Under the pieces are notes generated by a model. It made no database searches and was not told the DNA's origin. It saw only the letters and a program-made list of their open reading frames with translations. Shown here one piece after another: positions 1 through 7,975 of a stretch of 64,000 nucleotides of DNA. Made by a program: the position numbers and the translations under genes. Position 1 is the first letter of the stretch. Every line of letters starts with the position of its first letter. The DNA is from Alphaproteobacteria bacterium (lineage in GTDB: Bacteria; Pseudomonadota; Alphaproteobacteria; Micavibrionales; Micavibrionaceae), in assembly GCA_030750865.1 (NCBI GenBank), contig JASMHE010000010.1, positions 1 through 64,000 of the forward strand, written 5' to 3'.

Positions 1-9
1 AATAATTAC

Positions 10-39
10 TTGATTTATGGTGCACAAATCGATTATAAC
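10..39 (+). promoter_or_regulatory. Probable sigma-70-type promoter of the tRNA-Glu gene
   Basis: TTGATT at 10-15 and TATAAC at 34-39 are separated by 18 bp and lie about 27 bp upstream of the tRNA. They match 4/6 and 5/6 of the TTGACA/TATAAT consensus. Predicted from sequence only. Confidence 0.45.
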
Positions 40-65
40 ACCATTTCCTAATCAAGCTTCTGTGC

Positions 66-141
66 GTCCCGTTCGTCTAGAGGCCTAGGACACCGCCCTT
101 TCACGGCGGCAACACGGGTTCGAATCCCGTACGGGATGCCA
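66..141 (+). tRNA. tRNA-Glu (anticodon TTC)
   Basis: A full cloverleaf can be drawn. The acceptor strand GTCCCGT (66-72) pairs with ACGGGAT (131-137, with a terminal G-U pair). The anticodon stem CCGCC/GGCGG encloses the loop containing TTC, and the T arm has the usual GGTTCGAATCC. The CCA end is encoded (139-141). The sequence is close to the E. coli tRNA-Glu pattern and reads GAA/GAG codons. It is followed directly by a rho-independent terminator, so it is probably transcribed alone from the promoter just upstream. Confidence 0.97.
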
Positions 142-148
142 ATTTATC

Positions 149-176
149 AAAAAACGCCAGCCTCGGCGTTTTTTTA
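149..176 (+). terminator. Rho-independent terminator of tRNA-Glu
   Basis: The stem AACGCC (153-158) / GGCGTT (165-170) has loop AGCCTC and is followed by a run of seven T (169-175). Confidence 0.85.
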
Positions 177-360
177 TTTTCAGCGTCATGTTTTTCGGCT
201 CTCTGCAGCATCAATGCAAAACTGTTACAAAAGAAATGTTTTGTGACTCAGCGAAGTGTGTTTGCTGTGTTACAATGCCGCCATGAATCACTCATGACTT
301 TCTCATGAAATGTTTGTGAGATACGCATGAATTATTTCCAAATGATGGAGGTCATTTATC

Positions 361-1383
361 ATGGAGGCACCAATTTCTTCTCTTACCGATTACAAACATA
401 TCTCTCCCCAGTCAGAAAAATTTGCGATGGACCGCAACCTTGCGCTTGAAGTTGTGCGCGTGACGGAGGCGGCCGCGATGGCGGCTTCGATGGAGGTTGG
501 GCGCGGCGATGAAAAACAGGCCGACCGCGCCGCTGTTGATGCGATGCGCGAGGCTTTGAATAGTCTGGCGATCAAGGGAACGGTCGTGATTGGCGAAGGC
601 GAACGCGACGAAGCGCCGATGCTGTATATCGGTGAAGAGGTCGGTGCAGGCGGCCCGCCGCTGGATATTGCACTTGATCCGCTGGAGGGAACAACCATCA
701 CGGCCAAAGGCGGACAGAACGCAATGGCCGTTGTCGCGATGACGGATAAGGGCGGCTTTTTGAATGCGCCGGATGTCTATATGGATAAACTGGCTGTCGG
801 GCCGCATATCTCGCCTGATATTCTGGATCTGGATGCGCCGCCTGCGGATATTGTGCAGAAAGTTGCGGCGGAAAAAGGCGCGCGTGTTGAAGATTTGCTG
901 GTGTGTATTCTGGATCGTCCGCGACATGAAGATTTGATCCGTGAGGTGCGTGATGCTGGTGCGCGCATTATTCTGATACAGGATGGTGACGTGAGTGCGG
1001 TTATGGCAACAGCCGATCAGCAAACAGGTATTGATATTTATATGGGCTCTGGCGGCGCACCGGAAGGTGTGCTGGCCGCAGCGGCGCTGCAATGTATCGG
1101 CGGTTCGATAGTCGGGCGGTTGACGTTCCGCTCTGATGAGGAAAAAGAACGCGCCGAACGCTGGGGCATCAAGGACCTGCATAAAACATATGTGATGGAT
1201 GAACTGGCCAAGCCCGACAATGTGATGTTCGCGGCAACGGGCGTGACAGATGGCACAATGTTGCGCGGTGTACGGCGTTATGCAGGGGGCGCGAAAACAC
1301 ATTCTATTGTGATGCGTTCAAAATCCGGTACAGTGCGCCAAATTGAAGCAACGCATAACTTTACACGCAAAAAACAGCCGTAA
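361..1383 (+). CDS. glpX: Class II fructose-1,6-bisphosphatase (GlpX)
   Basis: It hydrolyses fructose-1,6-bisphosphate to fructose-6-phosphate and phosphate in cytoplasmic gluconeogenesis; homologues in autotrophs may also act on sedoheptulose-1,7-bisphosphate. The 340-residue protein has the GlpX metal-site motifs GEGERDEAP (78-86) and DPLEGT (106-111, Asp106/Glu109/Thr111). Its length is normal for the family. The ATG at 361 is chosen because GGAGGT lies at 347-352, 8 bp upstream. A shorter start at the Met of MDRNLALE (residue 23) would also leave the domain intact. It stands alone between the tRNA and convergent minus-strand genes. No gluconeogenic neighbour is present, so the role rests on family membership. 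Confidence 0.95.
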   Translation: MEAPISSLTDYKHISPQSEKFAMDRNLALEVVRVTEAAAMAASMEVGRGDEKQADRAAVDAMREALNSLAIKGTVVIGEGERDEAPMLYIGEEVGAGGPPLDIALDPLEGTTITAKGGQNAMAVVAMTDKGGFLNAPDVYMDKLAVGPHISPDILDLDAPPADIVQKVAAEKGARVEDLLVCILDRPRHEDLIREVRDAGARIILIQDGDVSAVMATADQQTGIDIYMGSGGAPEGVLAAAALQCIGGSIVGRLTFRSDEEKERAERWGIKDLHKTYVMDELAKPDNVMFAATGVTDGTMLRGVRRYAGGAKTHSIVMRSKSGTVRQIEATHNFTRKKQP

Positions 1384-1479
1384 CAGCCGCAAGAGGCGCG
1401 GTGTCTTTCGTGCGGCTCTTCACGGTCTTTGATGGGGTGTGCTGTAGGCGTTTTAGGGCGTTTTGTGGCGGCGTTGCCG

Positions 1480-2514
1480 TCATTCCAGAATAATCTGGAC
1501 GCGGCGGTTTTTCTGACGTCCTTCGACCGTGTTATTGGTGTCGATGGGTTTGGTTTCGCCATAGGCAACGGCGCGCATGCGCTGCGCGGGGAATCCCTGG
1601 CTTTCGAAATAGTTGATCACGGAAACGGCACGTGCTGCGGAAAGCTCCCAGTTGGATGGGAAGCGCGGTGTTGAAATGGGCCTGTTATCGGTATGCCCTT
1701 CGATAATCACGTCATACTCTGTCTTTGAAATGGCAGGCAGAATTGTATCCAGAATGACCTGCGCCTCATCAAACAGCGTTGCTTCTGCGGATGCAAATAA
1801 CACATTTTCATTCATGCGGATTTCGATTTGATCGGGGCGTATATTCACCTCGACATCATCGCTGAATCCGGCATCACTAACGGCGGATTGCAAGCGCTTG
1901 CCTTCCGACATTTTTTCCTGATCAAAGACGGGGCTATCTTCGGCGTGTTTTTGTGGCGGTACGGCCGCAGGGGCTGTTTGTTCGTTGGATGTTTCGGCGT
2001 TGATCAGACCTTTGCGGGGATTGTCATCGGGCCGGATAACGTTGCGTTCTGCCGTGTCTTGCTGCCGGCGGTTGATGCTGTCCTGAAACAGAATGCCTTG
2101 CCCGGCGATTTGACGGTCTTGCCCGATTGGCGCGTCAGGCGATACATCCGTCGGCTGTTTGTCTGTCTCCGCGATTTGATGAACGGACGGATCGTCGGAG
2201 GGCTTTGATTGGGTTTCATCGGCCATGTTGAATGTGGAATGGGCTAGAAGCGCAACAAAAAGCGTGACAAGCAACGTTGCGATGTCCGTATAGCTGAGCA
2301 GCCAGTCACCGGCTGTGTTTTCGTTTATGTCATTATCATTGTCTTGTGCGAACAGCTGTTCGAAATCGGTTTCATAATAGGCGGCATTATTCGTATGGGA
2401 AGGGTGTGCCGTCGATGAATCCTGTGTCGCGTTATCTTCCGCCGCCGTAGATTCTGCATCATCGGTGCCGGGCGCGTTATTTTTCTTCGGTGCTTGCTTG
2501 TCGGATTCTGTCAT
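1480..2514 (-). CDS. motB: MotB-like stator protein with OmpA-type peptidoglycan-binding domain
   Basis: MotB anchors the MotA proton channel to peptidoglycan and powers flagellar (or related) motors. Order: an unusually long acidic, Asn/Thr-rich N-terminus (about 65 residues), one membrane segment beginning DWLLSYTDIATLL whose Asp77 matches the proton-carrying Asp of MotB, a variable linker, and a C-terminal OmpA/MotB domain with the GHTDNRP and NRRVQI signatures. The start at 2514 follows the motA stop by 1 bp. A start at 2541, inside motA, would add nine residues but has no ribosome site. The pair is clearly co-transcribed. No other flagellar genes are nearby, so a TolQR/ExbBD-like or gliding role cannot be ruled out. 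Confidence 0.87.
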   Translation of the reverse strand: MTESDKQAPKKNNAPGTDDAESTAAEDNATQDSSTAHPSHTNNAAYYETDFEQLFAQDNDNDINENTAGDWLLSYTDIATLLVTLFVALLAHSTFNMADETQSKPSDDPSVHQIAETDKQPTDVSPDAPIGQDRQIAGQGILFQDSINRRQQDTAERNVIRPDDNPRKGLINAETSNEQTAPAAVPPQKHAEDSPVFDQEKMSEGKRLQSAVSDAGFSDDVEVNIRPDQIEIRMNENVLFASAEATLFDEAQVILDTILPAISKTEYDVIIEGHTDNRPISTPRFPSNWELSAARAVSVINYFESQGFPAQRMRAVAYGETKPIDTNNTVEGRQKNRRVQIILE

Positions 2515-2515
2515 A

Positions 2516-3298
2516 TTATATCGCTGTGACCACTTCGTCATGGGCGTGTTCGAGATATTTGCTCAGAATTTCTTTCGTATAGGCTGGCGGGTTGCCTTGT
2601 GAGAGGAGGGTGACGGCTTCTTTTGCAACGCTCAATAAGACAATATCTTCCTGCAGCTTCTGTTCCAGCTTTACGGCAAGCGGTTTGAACAAAGCATTTG
2701 ACAGCAAGATGCCGTAAAAGGTTGTGACAAGCGCGATCGCCATATTTGTACCTATGGCTTCGATGTTGCCGCTATCCAATACGCCAAGCATATTAATCAA
2801 GCCGATCAATGTGCCCAGCATGCCGAATGCGGGCGCATAACTGGCCATTGTGCGCAGAACGGCGGCGTCCGTTTTGCGTGTGCTTTTGACCCGTTCAAGG
2901 CGCCAATGCATGACCTTCATCACGTCATCAATGCGGTTGCCGTCAATAATCATTTGTGCGGCGGCTTCCAGATAGGGGCTATGAATGCGGTAAATATTTT
3001 GTTCGACTTCGTGAATATTGCCTTTTTTCAAGGACGCCATTGTTTCCGTATAAAGATTAATACGGTTTTGTATGTTCTTTTTCGGGTTGCCGCGAATGGC
3101 CGTGAGAACGGCAACGCCCGCACGGCGAATAACACGGTACGGGTAACTGATGAATGTCGCCATGACTGTGCCGCCAAGCACAATCAGGAATCCTTGCAGA
3201 TTAAAGAATGTCAGGGGATTTTCCGCAACCAGGGCGAGAAATATAACGAACAGCACAAAGCATATCGCAATGATGCTGTACACGTACACGGGTTTCAT
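2516..3298 (-). CDS. motA: MotA/PomA-like stator channel protein
   Basis: This inner-membrane protein forms the ion channel and torque-generating half of the stator with MotB. The 260 residues include two N-terminal membrane segments (about 7-27 and 33-52), a large cytoplasmic loop containing the charged stretch around HWRLERVKSTRK, and two more membrane helices in the conserved block YAPAFGMLGTLIGL to VTTFYGILLSN. Pro and Gly positions of the MotA signature are present. The upstream GGAGAG, about 7 bp before the ATG, fixes the start. motB follows after 1 bp. Whether the coupling ion is H+ or Na+ cannot be decided by eye. Confidence 0.92.
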   Translation of the reverse strand: MKPVYVYSIIAICFVLFVIFLALVAENPLTFFNLQGFLIVLGGTVMATFISYPYRVIRRAGVAVLTAIRGNPKKNIQNRINLYTETMASLKKGNIHEVEQNIYRIHSPYLEAAAQMIIDGNRIDDVMKVMHWRLERVKSTRKTDAAVLRTMASYAPAFGMLGTLIGLINMLGVLDSGNIEAIGTNMAIALVTTFYGILLSNALFKPLAVKLEQKLQEDIVLLSVAKEAVTLLSQGNPPAYTKEILSKYLEHAHDEVVTAI

Positions 3299-3402
3299 TT
3301 TCGGCTCTCCTGCCTTAAAAAATAGACAATTTCATTCTGTAATTGTCTGAATAGTATAGCATTTTTGCGTATTTAAGCAAGGAAATAAGCGTGCCGCGCG
3401 CT

Positions 3403-4041
3403 TTATGACAGAATCTGAAACTGCTCTGTTTCTTTGTCAAGGATACGCAACTGGGCTGAGCCGATATCAAAATGCAGGCCGTGTATATCGAGTTGACCAG
3501 CGTCGATAGCGTCATTGATAAACGGAAATGTCTGTAAGTTTTGAATCGATTCCTTGATCGCTTCCAGCTCTGTGACAAGCTGTATGTCGCTGGCTGTTTT
3601 ATCCTTTGCGACGATTTCTTTTGCTTTTTCCGCGACGTCTTTGATGATAGACATCCATGATCCGATGAAATGGGTTGTATCTTCTTCGCCCATCGCATGA
3701 TCGAGGCAGGCTTTCACGCCGCCGCATGTGCTGTGCCCCAGAATAACGATATGTGATATTTTCAGGCCGGTGACAGCGAATTCGAGCGCGGCGCTGGTGC
3801 CGTGGAATTCCCCTTTTTCTTCGAAAGGCGGGACCAGATTGGCGACATTGCGGACGGTGAATATTTCGCCGGGTTTTGCCGAAAAAATCAGATCGGGGCT
3901 GACGCGTGAATCGCAACAGCTGATGACCATGATGTTCGGGGATTGTCCTTCGGCAAGCGTTTCGTAATCATGCTCTTCATTCGCGTTTCCGTCTAAGAAA
4001 GAAAGTTTATAACGTTCGATAAGGGCTTTGAAATCTTTCAT
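3403..4041 (-). CDS. Beta-class carbonic anhydrase
   Basis: It interconverts CO2 and bicarbonate in the cytoplasm, supplying bicarbonate for carboxylases and helping pH balance. The 212-residue protein has the beta-class zinc site: Cys42 in CCDSR (with Asp44/Arg46 dyad), His103 and Cys106 in GHSTCGG. Length fits the CynT/Can family. It starts 11 bp after the stop of the nitrilase-family gene on the same strand, so the two are likely co-transcribed. There is no cyanase nearby, so the symbol cynT would be misleading. Confidence 0.95.
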   Translation of the reverse strand: MKDFKALIERYKLSFLDGNANEEHDYETLAEGQSPNIMVISCCDSRVSPDLIFSAKPGEIFTVRNVANLVPPFEEKGEFHGTSAALEFAVTGLKISHIVILGHSTCGGVKACLDHAMGEEDTTHFIGSWMSIIKDVAEKAKEIVAKDKTASDIQLVTELEAIKESIQNLQTFPFINDAIDAGQLDIHGLHFDIGSAQLRILDKETEQFQILS

Positions 4042-4052
4042 CTTTTGTGTCT

Positions 4053-4970
4053 CTACTTGTTTTTGTGATGTGTGATATTGTAAAGGTCCGTGCGGCGGTC
4101 TTTTAGGTTTTTGACGCTGCCTTTTTCATGGAGGCGCTCAAGCTGGTTCATGTCCAGATCGGCAAAGAGTGGCATTTCGATTTGTGGCGTTGCTTCGGCG
4201 GCAACACAATCGTGCGGGAAGCCGTAATCAGATGGTGTCAGAATGCAGTTATGCGCATATTGCGTGTCCATATTCGTGACTTCCGGCAGGTTGCCGGTAT
4301 TGCCGGAGAGAACGACATAGCATTCATTTTCGATAGCGCGCGCTTGTGCGCAATGACGCACACGTTGATAGCCGCTGCGTGTGTCTGTCCAGTAAGGCAC
4401 GAATAAAATCTCGATCCGCTCTTCGGCCAGAATGCGGCCAAGTTCGGGGAATTCAACATCATAACAAATCAGGATGCCAACCTTGCCGAAATCGGTGTCA
4501 AAGGCGGTGACCGCATCTCCGCCCTCAAGGTTCCAGCATGTTTTTTCATCCGGTGTCAGGTGAATTTTCTTTTGCTTTTCATGGCGGCCGTCGCGATGAA
4601 ACAGATTGGCCACATTGTATAGTGTACCGTTTTCGATTTCGGGGACGCTGCCCGCGATAATGTTGATGTTATATTTCTGTGCCAGTGCTTTGGTGAGCTC
4701 GTTTATCTTCGGAGCGTTTTTGGCAAGTTTTTCAATGGCTTTTTCCGCTTTTCTTTCGCGGAATGTATTCATAAGCGGTGCGTTTAGAAATTCGGGAAAT
4801 AAAACGGCGTCGGCTCTGTATTCACTAGCTGTTTTGACAAATTTCTCAACTTTATCAATGAAGTGGTTCTGGCTTTTAAGCTCATGCATTTCCCACTGCA
4901 CGGTGCAGATGCGCACATCCATTTTGCGTGCGGACGGTATTTTGCTGTTTGTCAGTTCCATCATATCCAT
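4053..4970 (-). CDS. Nitrilase-superfamily carbon-nitrogen hydrolase
   Basis: Members hydrolyse amides, nitriles or carbamoyl compounds through a Glu-Lys-Cys triad. Here the triad is visible as Glu60 (FPEF), Lys135 (KKIHLTP) and Cys169 (ICYDVEFPE), numbered from the Met at 4970. The reading frame is open back to an ATG at 5081, but the extra 37 residues do not look like the family and no ribosome site supports either start clearly. I place the start at 4970 with low certainty. The long KIHLTPDE and CYDVEFPE motifs resemble the branch often fused to or found near acetyltransferases, though no such domain is present. Substrate unknown. It probably heads a two-gene unit with the carbonic anhydrase. 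Confidence 0.85.
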   Translation of the reverse strand: MDMMELTNSKIPSARKMDVRICTVQWEMHELKSQNHFIDKVEKFVKTASEYRADAVLFPEFLNAPLMNTFRERKAEKAIEKLAKNAPKINELTKALAQKYNINIIAGSVPEIENGTLYNVANLFHRDGRHEKQKKIHLTPDEKTCWNLEGGDAVTAFDTDFGKVGILICYDVEFPELGRILAEERIEILFVPYWTDTRSGYQRVRHCAQARAIENECYVVLSGNTGNLPEVTNMDTQYAHNCILTPSDYGFPHDCVAAEATPQIEMPLFADLDMNQLERLHEKGSVKNLKDRRTDLYNITHHKNK

Positions 4971-5132
4971 AGCCGCATTTTTTACATTGATTACGCATAA
5001 AATCAAAGCATAAAAAGCATGATTTAAAGAATCGGGATATTTCTGCGGGGTGCGCGCTAAAAACTTGACCCGCTTATGCAAAAGACGTAGAAATGAGGAT
5101 CAATAAATAAACAATAAAAAATAATAAGAAAA

Positions 5133-5148
5133 ACTGCGCTAACGCAGT
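5133..5148 (+). promoter_or_regulatory. Hairpin in the leader of the M16 peptidase gene
   Basis: ACTGCG (5133-5138) and CGCAGT (5143-5148) form a perfect 6-bp stem with loop CTAA. It ends just before the AGGGAAGG ribosome site (5153-5160). It could affect translation; function is inferred only from position. Confidence 0.35.
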
Positions 5149-5167
5149 GATCAGGGAAGGTTATATT

Positions 5168-7903
5168 ATGACAGAGCATTTTCAGCTGGATAACGGCGTA
5201 CACGTTGTATGTGAAGAACGTCCGGGCACACGTAAAGTATCAATGCAATTTGTGATCGGGTACGGCAGTGACCATGAACCGGTCGATGAAAACGGCCTTA
5301 CATTTTTAACGCAGGAAGTTGTCAATGGCGGAACGAAAACCCGTTCCCGTAACGAGCTTGCCGATATTATCGAGAATTCCGGCGCCAGCCTTGTGACAGT
5401 GACATCCGGTGATAAAACCCGTTTTGGTATTACATCGCTGGCCGATGATGCAGAAGACCTGTTTGATGTCTTGTCTGATGTTATCTTGAATCCGGCATAT
5501 GAGCAGGCTGAAATTGATACCACCAAAGAACAAATCAAATCCTGGATTGATTCAGAGGCGCAGTCCCCGAACAAACAAGCGGCAAAACTGTTCGCACAAG
5601 CGGCATTTAAAGGGCAGGCGGCTGCCGAAGATTCAATGGGGACCAAAGACCGTGTTGATGCCTTTACGCGAGATCAAATTATTCAAAAACATGCTGATCT
5701 TTTGTCATGCCCTGAGAATATCTGTATTTCATTTGCCGGTGATATCACGGCTGAAAAAGCCAAAGCGATGGCAGAGCAATATTTTGGTCATTTACAGCCT
5801 GTGACAGAAAAGCCGGAGCTGGATGTTGAATTTATCGGCGGCGATAATCGTCAGGAAACGGATTCTGCGCAGTTGAACCTGATTTTGGGTTTTGAAGCGC
5901 CATCTTTTCATGATGATGACCGATATGCGGCCTATATTCTGAATCAAATTCTGGGCGGCGGCATGTCGTTCCCGCTCTTTATTGAGGTGCGTGAAAAACG
6001 CGGTCTGGTGTACAGCGTACATTCGCAATATGCACCTGATGCCACAACCGGCAAGTTCGTGATTGCGGCCGGTACTGGCAAGGGGCAAGCTGCTGAATTG
6101 CTGGATACGACGTTTGGTATTTTCGAACAATTTATGAAAGACGGCTTTACGGACGACCAAATCAAAATGGTTGCAGATAAACTGCATGCGGGCAGAATTG
6201 GCGGCCTTGAAACGATTTTGGGCGCGTCGAAGAGTAATGCATCTTCTATTTTAGATCATGGCGAAATCAAAGATTTTGACGAAGTGTATGAGAAATTGCG
6301 CGCGGTCACATCCGAAGATTTGAAAAAGCTGTGTCATAAAATGTTCTCCGACGGGAAATACGCATTTGGCGGTTTCGGACCACTGGATACGATGCCGACA
6401 GAAGACGAGATTAAAGCGAAAATGCAGAAGATCGCCGATCTATATGCGCCGGATGCCAATGCGCCGGCAGCACCAAAATCAACTGATAAGCCATTGCCGT
6501 TCACGCCGAAGACAGGGCTTGCCGAACCGCAAGTAACTGAACTGGCAAACGGCATGAAAGTCGTCAGTGTCGAGCAGGCCGGACCGCTTGCCTGTGGTGC
6601 ATGGGTCGGGGCCGGTTCTATCCATGAAACCGAAGCGCTGAGCGGCGCGACCCACATGAATGAACATATGATGTTCAAAGGCACGCCGTCCTTCCCGGCC
6701 GGATCAATCGATACCTATGTCGAACAGGATTTGGGCGGGCATTTGAATGCCTATACCAGCAAAGACCAGACTTGCTATTACTTTTATGATCTGAAAGCCG
6801 AAGCGCTGTCAGGTGTTCTGGATTTGTGTGGCGAGATGGTCTTTGAGGCCGATATTGCGGAAGTCGAATTTGATGGTCACACCATTACCGACGATAAAGG
6901 CCAGCCGAAAAAGATGAAGGGCGAGCGCGATGTCGTGATTGAAGAAATCAAACGCAGTAATGACAGCCTGATGTCCGTGTTATGGGATACTGTTTATAAA
7001 ACGGCTTATCCGGATCAGCCGCAAGGGTGGCCTATTTTGGGGACAGAAGACGGATTGCGTGCGATGACATCACAGATGTTACGTGATTACCGTGATGAAT
7101 TTTATGTGCCGAATAATGTTGTTTTCAGTGCGGCCGGACCAATCAAGCACGAAGATTTTGTCGATATGGTCGAGAAGAAATTCGGCCAGATGCCGCAATC
7201 GCCGTTCCCGGCAACACAGCCTCCTGTTTATAAGGGTGGTGTGGCGTACACAGAGATGAGCGCCGCACAGCTTTGTAACTATTCCGTGACGGTAGAAACG
7301 GTTGATGCGGGGCATGATGATTCCGTTGTGTACAACATGTTGGCATCGATTGTCGGAGAGGGAGAAACGGCCCGCCTGAAAGAAAAACTGGTCTATCAGG
7401 ATAAATTGACCAGTGTTGTTGCTGCATTCCAGCAGGAATATGCGCATTGCGGTCATTTCACAATCTTTTCATATGCAACGGCGGATAAAGCCAAGCAAAT
7501 CCATGAAGCGATCTATGCCACATTGCGTGATACGGTCGGAACCATCACGCAGGACGACCTTGATAAGGTGAAAAAGCGTTTTGAGTTGATGGCGATCAGC
7601 GAGTATGAGAAAAATCGCGCTGCGTGTGACACGATGGGATCGGAGTTGATTGAAACAGGGCGCGTCACAGACCTTGAAACACAGCTCGAAAACATCAGTA
7701 ATGTCACACTGGATGATCTGAATGATGCGCTGGAACATATCTTGTCTGCTGACCCGACAGTTGCGGCTGTTGTTCCGAAAGGAACGGATTTGTCACTTTT
7801 GCCGGATGAACAGGAGGTACTGGTCGTGCGAGACCAGTATAAATTTCCAGGTAGCGGCGCAGGCAACAGCGTAGCGCCAGGCATCAATCCGCCGCAGCCT
7901 TGA
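5168..7903 (+). CDS. Fused double M16 (pitrilysin/MPP-type) metallopeptidase with the active site in the second half
   Basis: M16 peptidases form clam-shell chambers that cut peptides or unfolded proteins. This 911-residue protein contains two complete M16 plus M16_C units. In the first unit the zinc motif region reads GLTFLTQEVVNGGT instead of HxxEH, so it should be inactive, although its GGGMSFPLFIEVREKRGLVYSV segment is well conserved. The second unit has H496-M-N-E499-H500 and the downstream Glu pair at 592/593, giving a complete zinc site, with an insertion of roughly 15-20 residues before that Glu. Bacterial pairs usually have the active unit first. No signal peptide is visible, so it is probably cytoplasmic. 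The ATG at 5168 is preceded by AGGGAAGG; a GTG start at 5147 is less likely. Confidence 0.9.
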   Translation: MTEHFQLDNGVHVVCEERPGTRKVSMQFVIGYGSDHEPVDENGLTFLTQEVVNGGTKTRSRNELADIIENSGASLVTVTSGDKTRFGITSLADDAEDLFDVLSDVILNPAYEQAEIDTTKEQIKSWIDSEAQSPNKQAAKLFAQAAFKGQAAAEDSMGTKDRVDAFTRDQIIQKHADLLSCPENICISFAGDITAEKAKAMAEQYFGHLQPVTEKPELDVEFIGGDNRQETDSAQLNLILGFEAPSFHDDDRYAAYILNQILGGGMSFPLFIEVREKRGLVYSVHSQYAPDATTGKFVIAAGTGKGQAAELLDTTFGIFEQFMKDGFTDDQIKMVADKLHAGRIGGLETILGASKSNASSILDHGEIKDFDEVYEKLRAVTSEDLKKLCHKMFSDGKYAFGGFGPLDTMPTEDEIKAKMQKIADLYAPDANAPAAPKSTDKPLPFTPKTGLAEPQVTELANGMKVVSVEQAGPLACGAWVGAGSIHETEALSGATHMNEHMMFKGTPSFPAGSIDTYVEQDLGGHLNAYTSKDQTCYYFYDLKAEALSGVLDLCGEMVFEADIAEVEFDGHTITDDKGQPKKMKGERDVVIEEIKRSNDSLMSVLWDTVYKTAYPDQPQGWPILGTEDGLRAMTSQMLRDYRDEFYVPNNVVFSAAGPIKHEDFVDMVEKKFGQMPQSPFPATQPPVYKGGVAYTEMSAAQLCNYSVTVETVDAGHDDSVVYNMLASIVGEGETARLKEKLVYQDKLTSVVAAFQQEYAHCGHFTIFSYATADKAKQIHEAIYATLRDTVGTITQDDLDKVKKRFELMAISEYEKNRAACDTMGSELIETGRVTDLETQLENISNVTLDDLNDALEHILSADPTVAAVVPKGTDLSLLPDEQEVLVVRDQYKFPGSGAGNSVAPGINPPQP

Positions 7904-7944
7904 TATCTTACGATAGGCGGATGCGTGCCGGATTGTTTTCTTGA

Positions 7945-7966
7945 TTATTCCCTGCGAAGGGAATAA
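7945..7966 (+). promoter_or_regulatory. Perfect hairpin abutting the ribosome site of the PhzE-like gene
   Basis: TTATTCCCT (7945-7953) and AGGGAATAA (7958-7966) form a 9-bp stem with a GCGA tetraloop. Only 1 bp separates it from the ribosome site TAGGAGA (7968-7974). There is no T-run, so it is unlikely to be a terminator; a translational control element or mRNA stabiliser is more plausible. Confidence 0.45.
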
Positions 7967-7975
7967 GTAGGAGAC

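Noticed and set aside
412-1302. Long open frame on the minus strand opposite glpX
   Set aside because: It is antisense to a clear glpX gene, has no ribosome site, and its protein is His/Arg-rich with no recognisable domain.
1385-1417. Terminator between glpX and the MotB-like gene
   Set aside because: AGCCGCA/TGCGGCT can pair, but the loop is long (19 nt) and there is no T-run.
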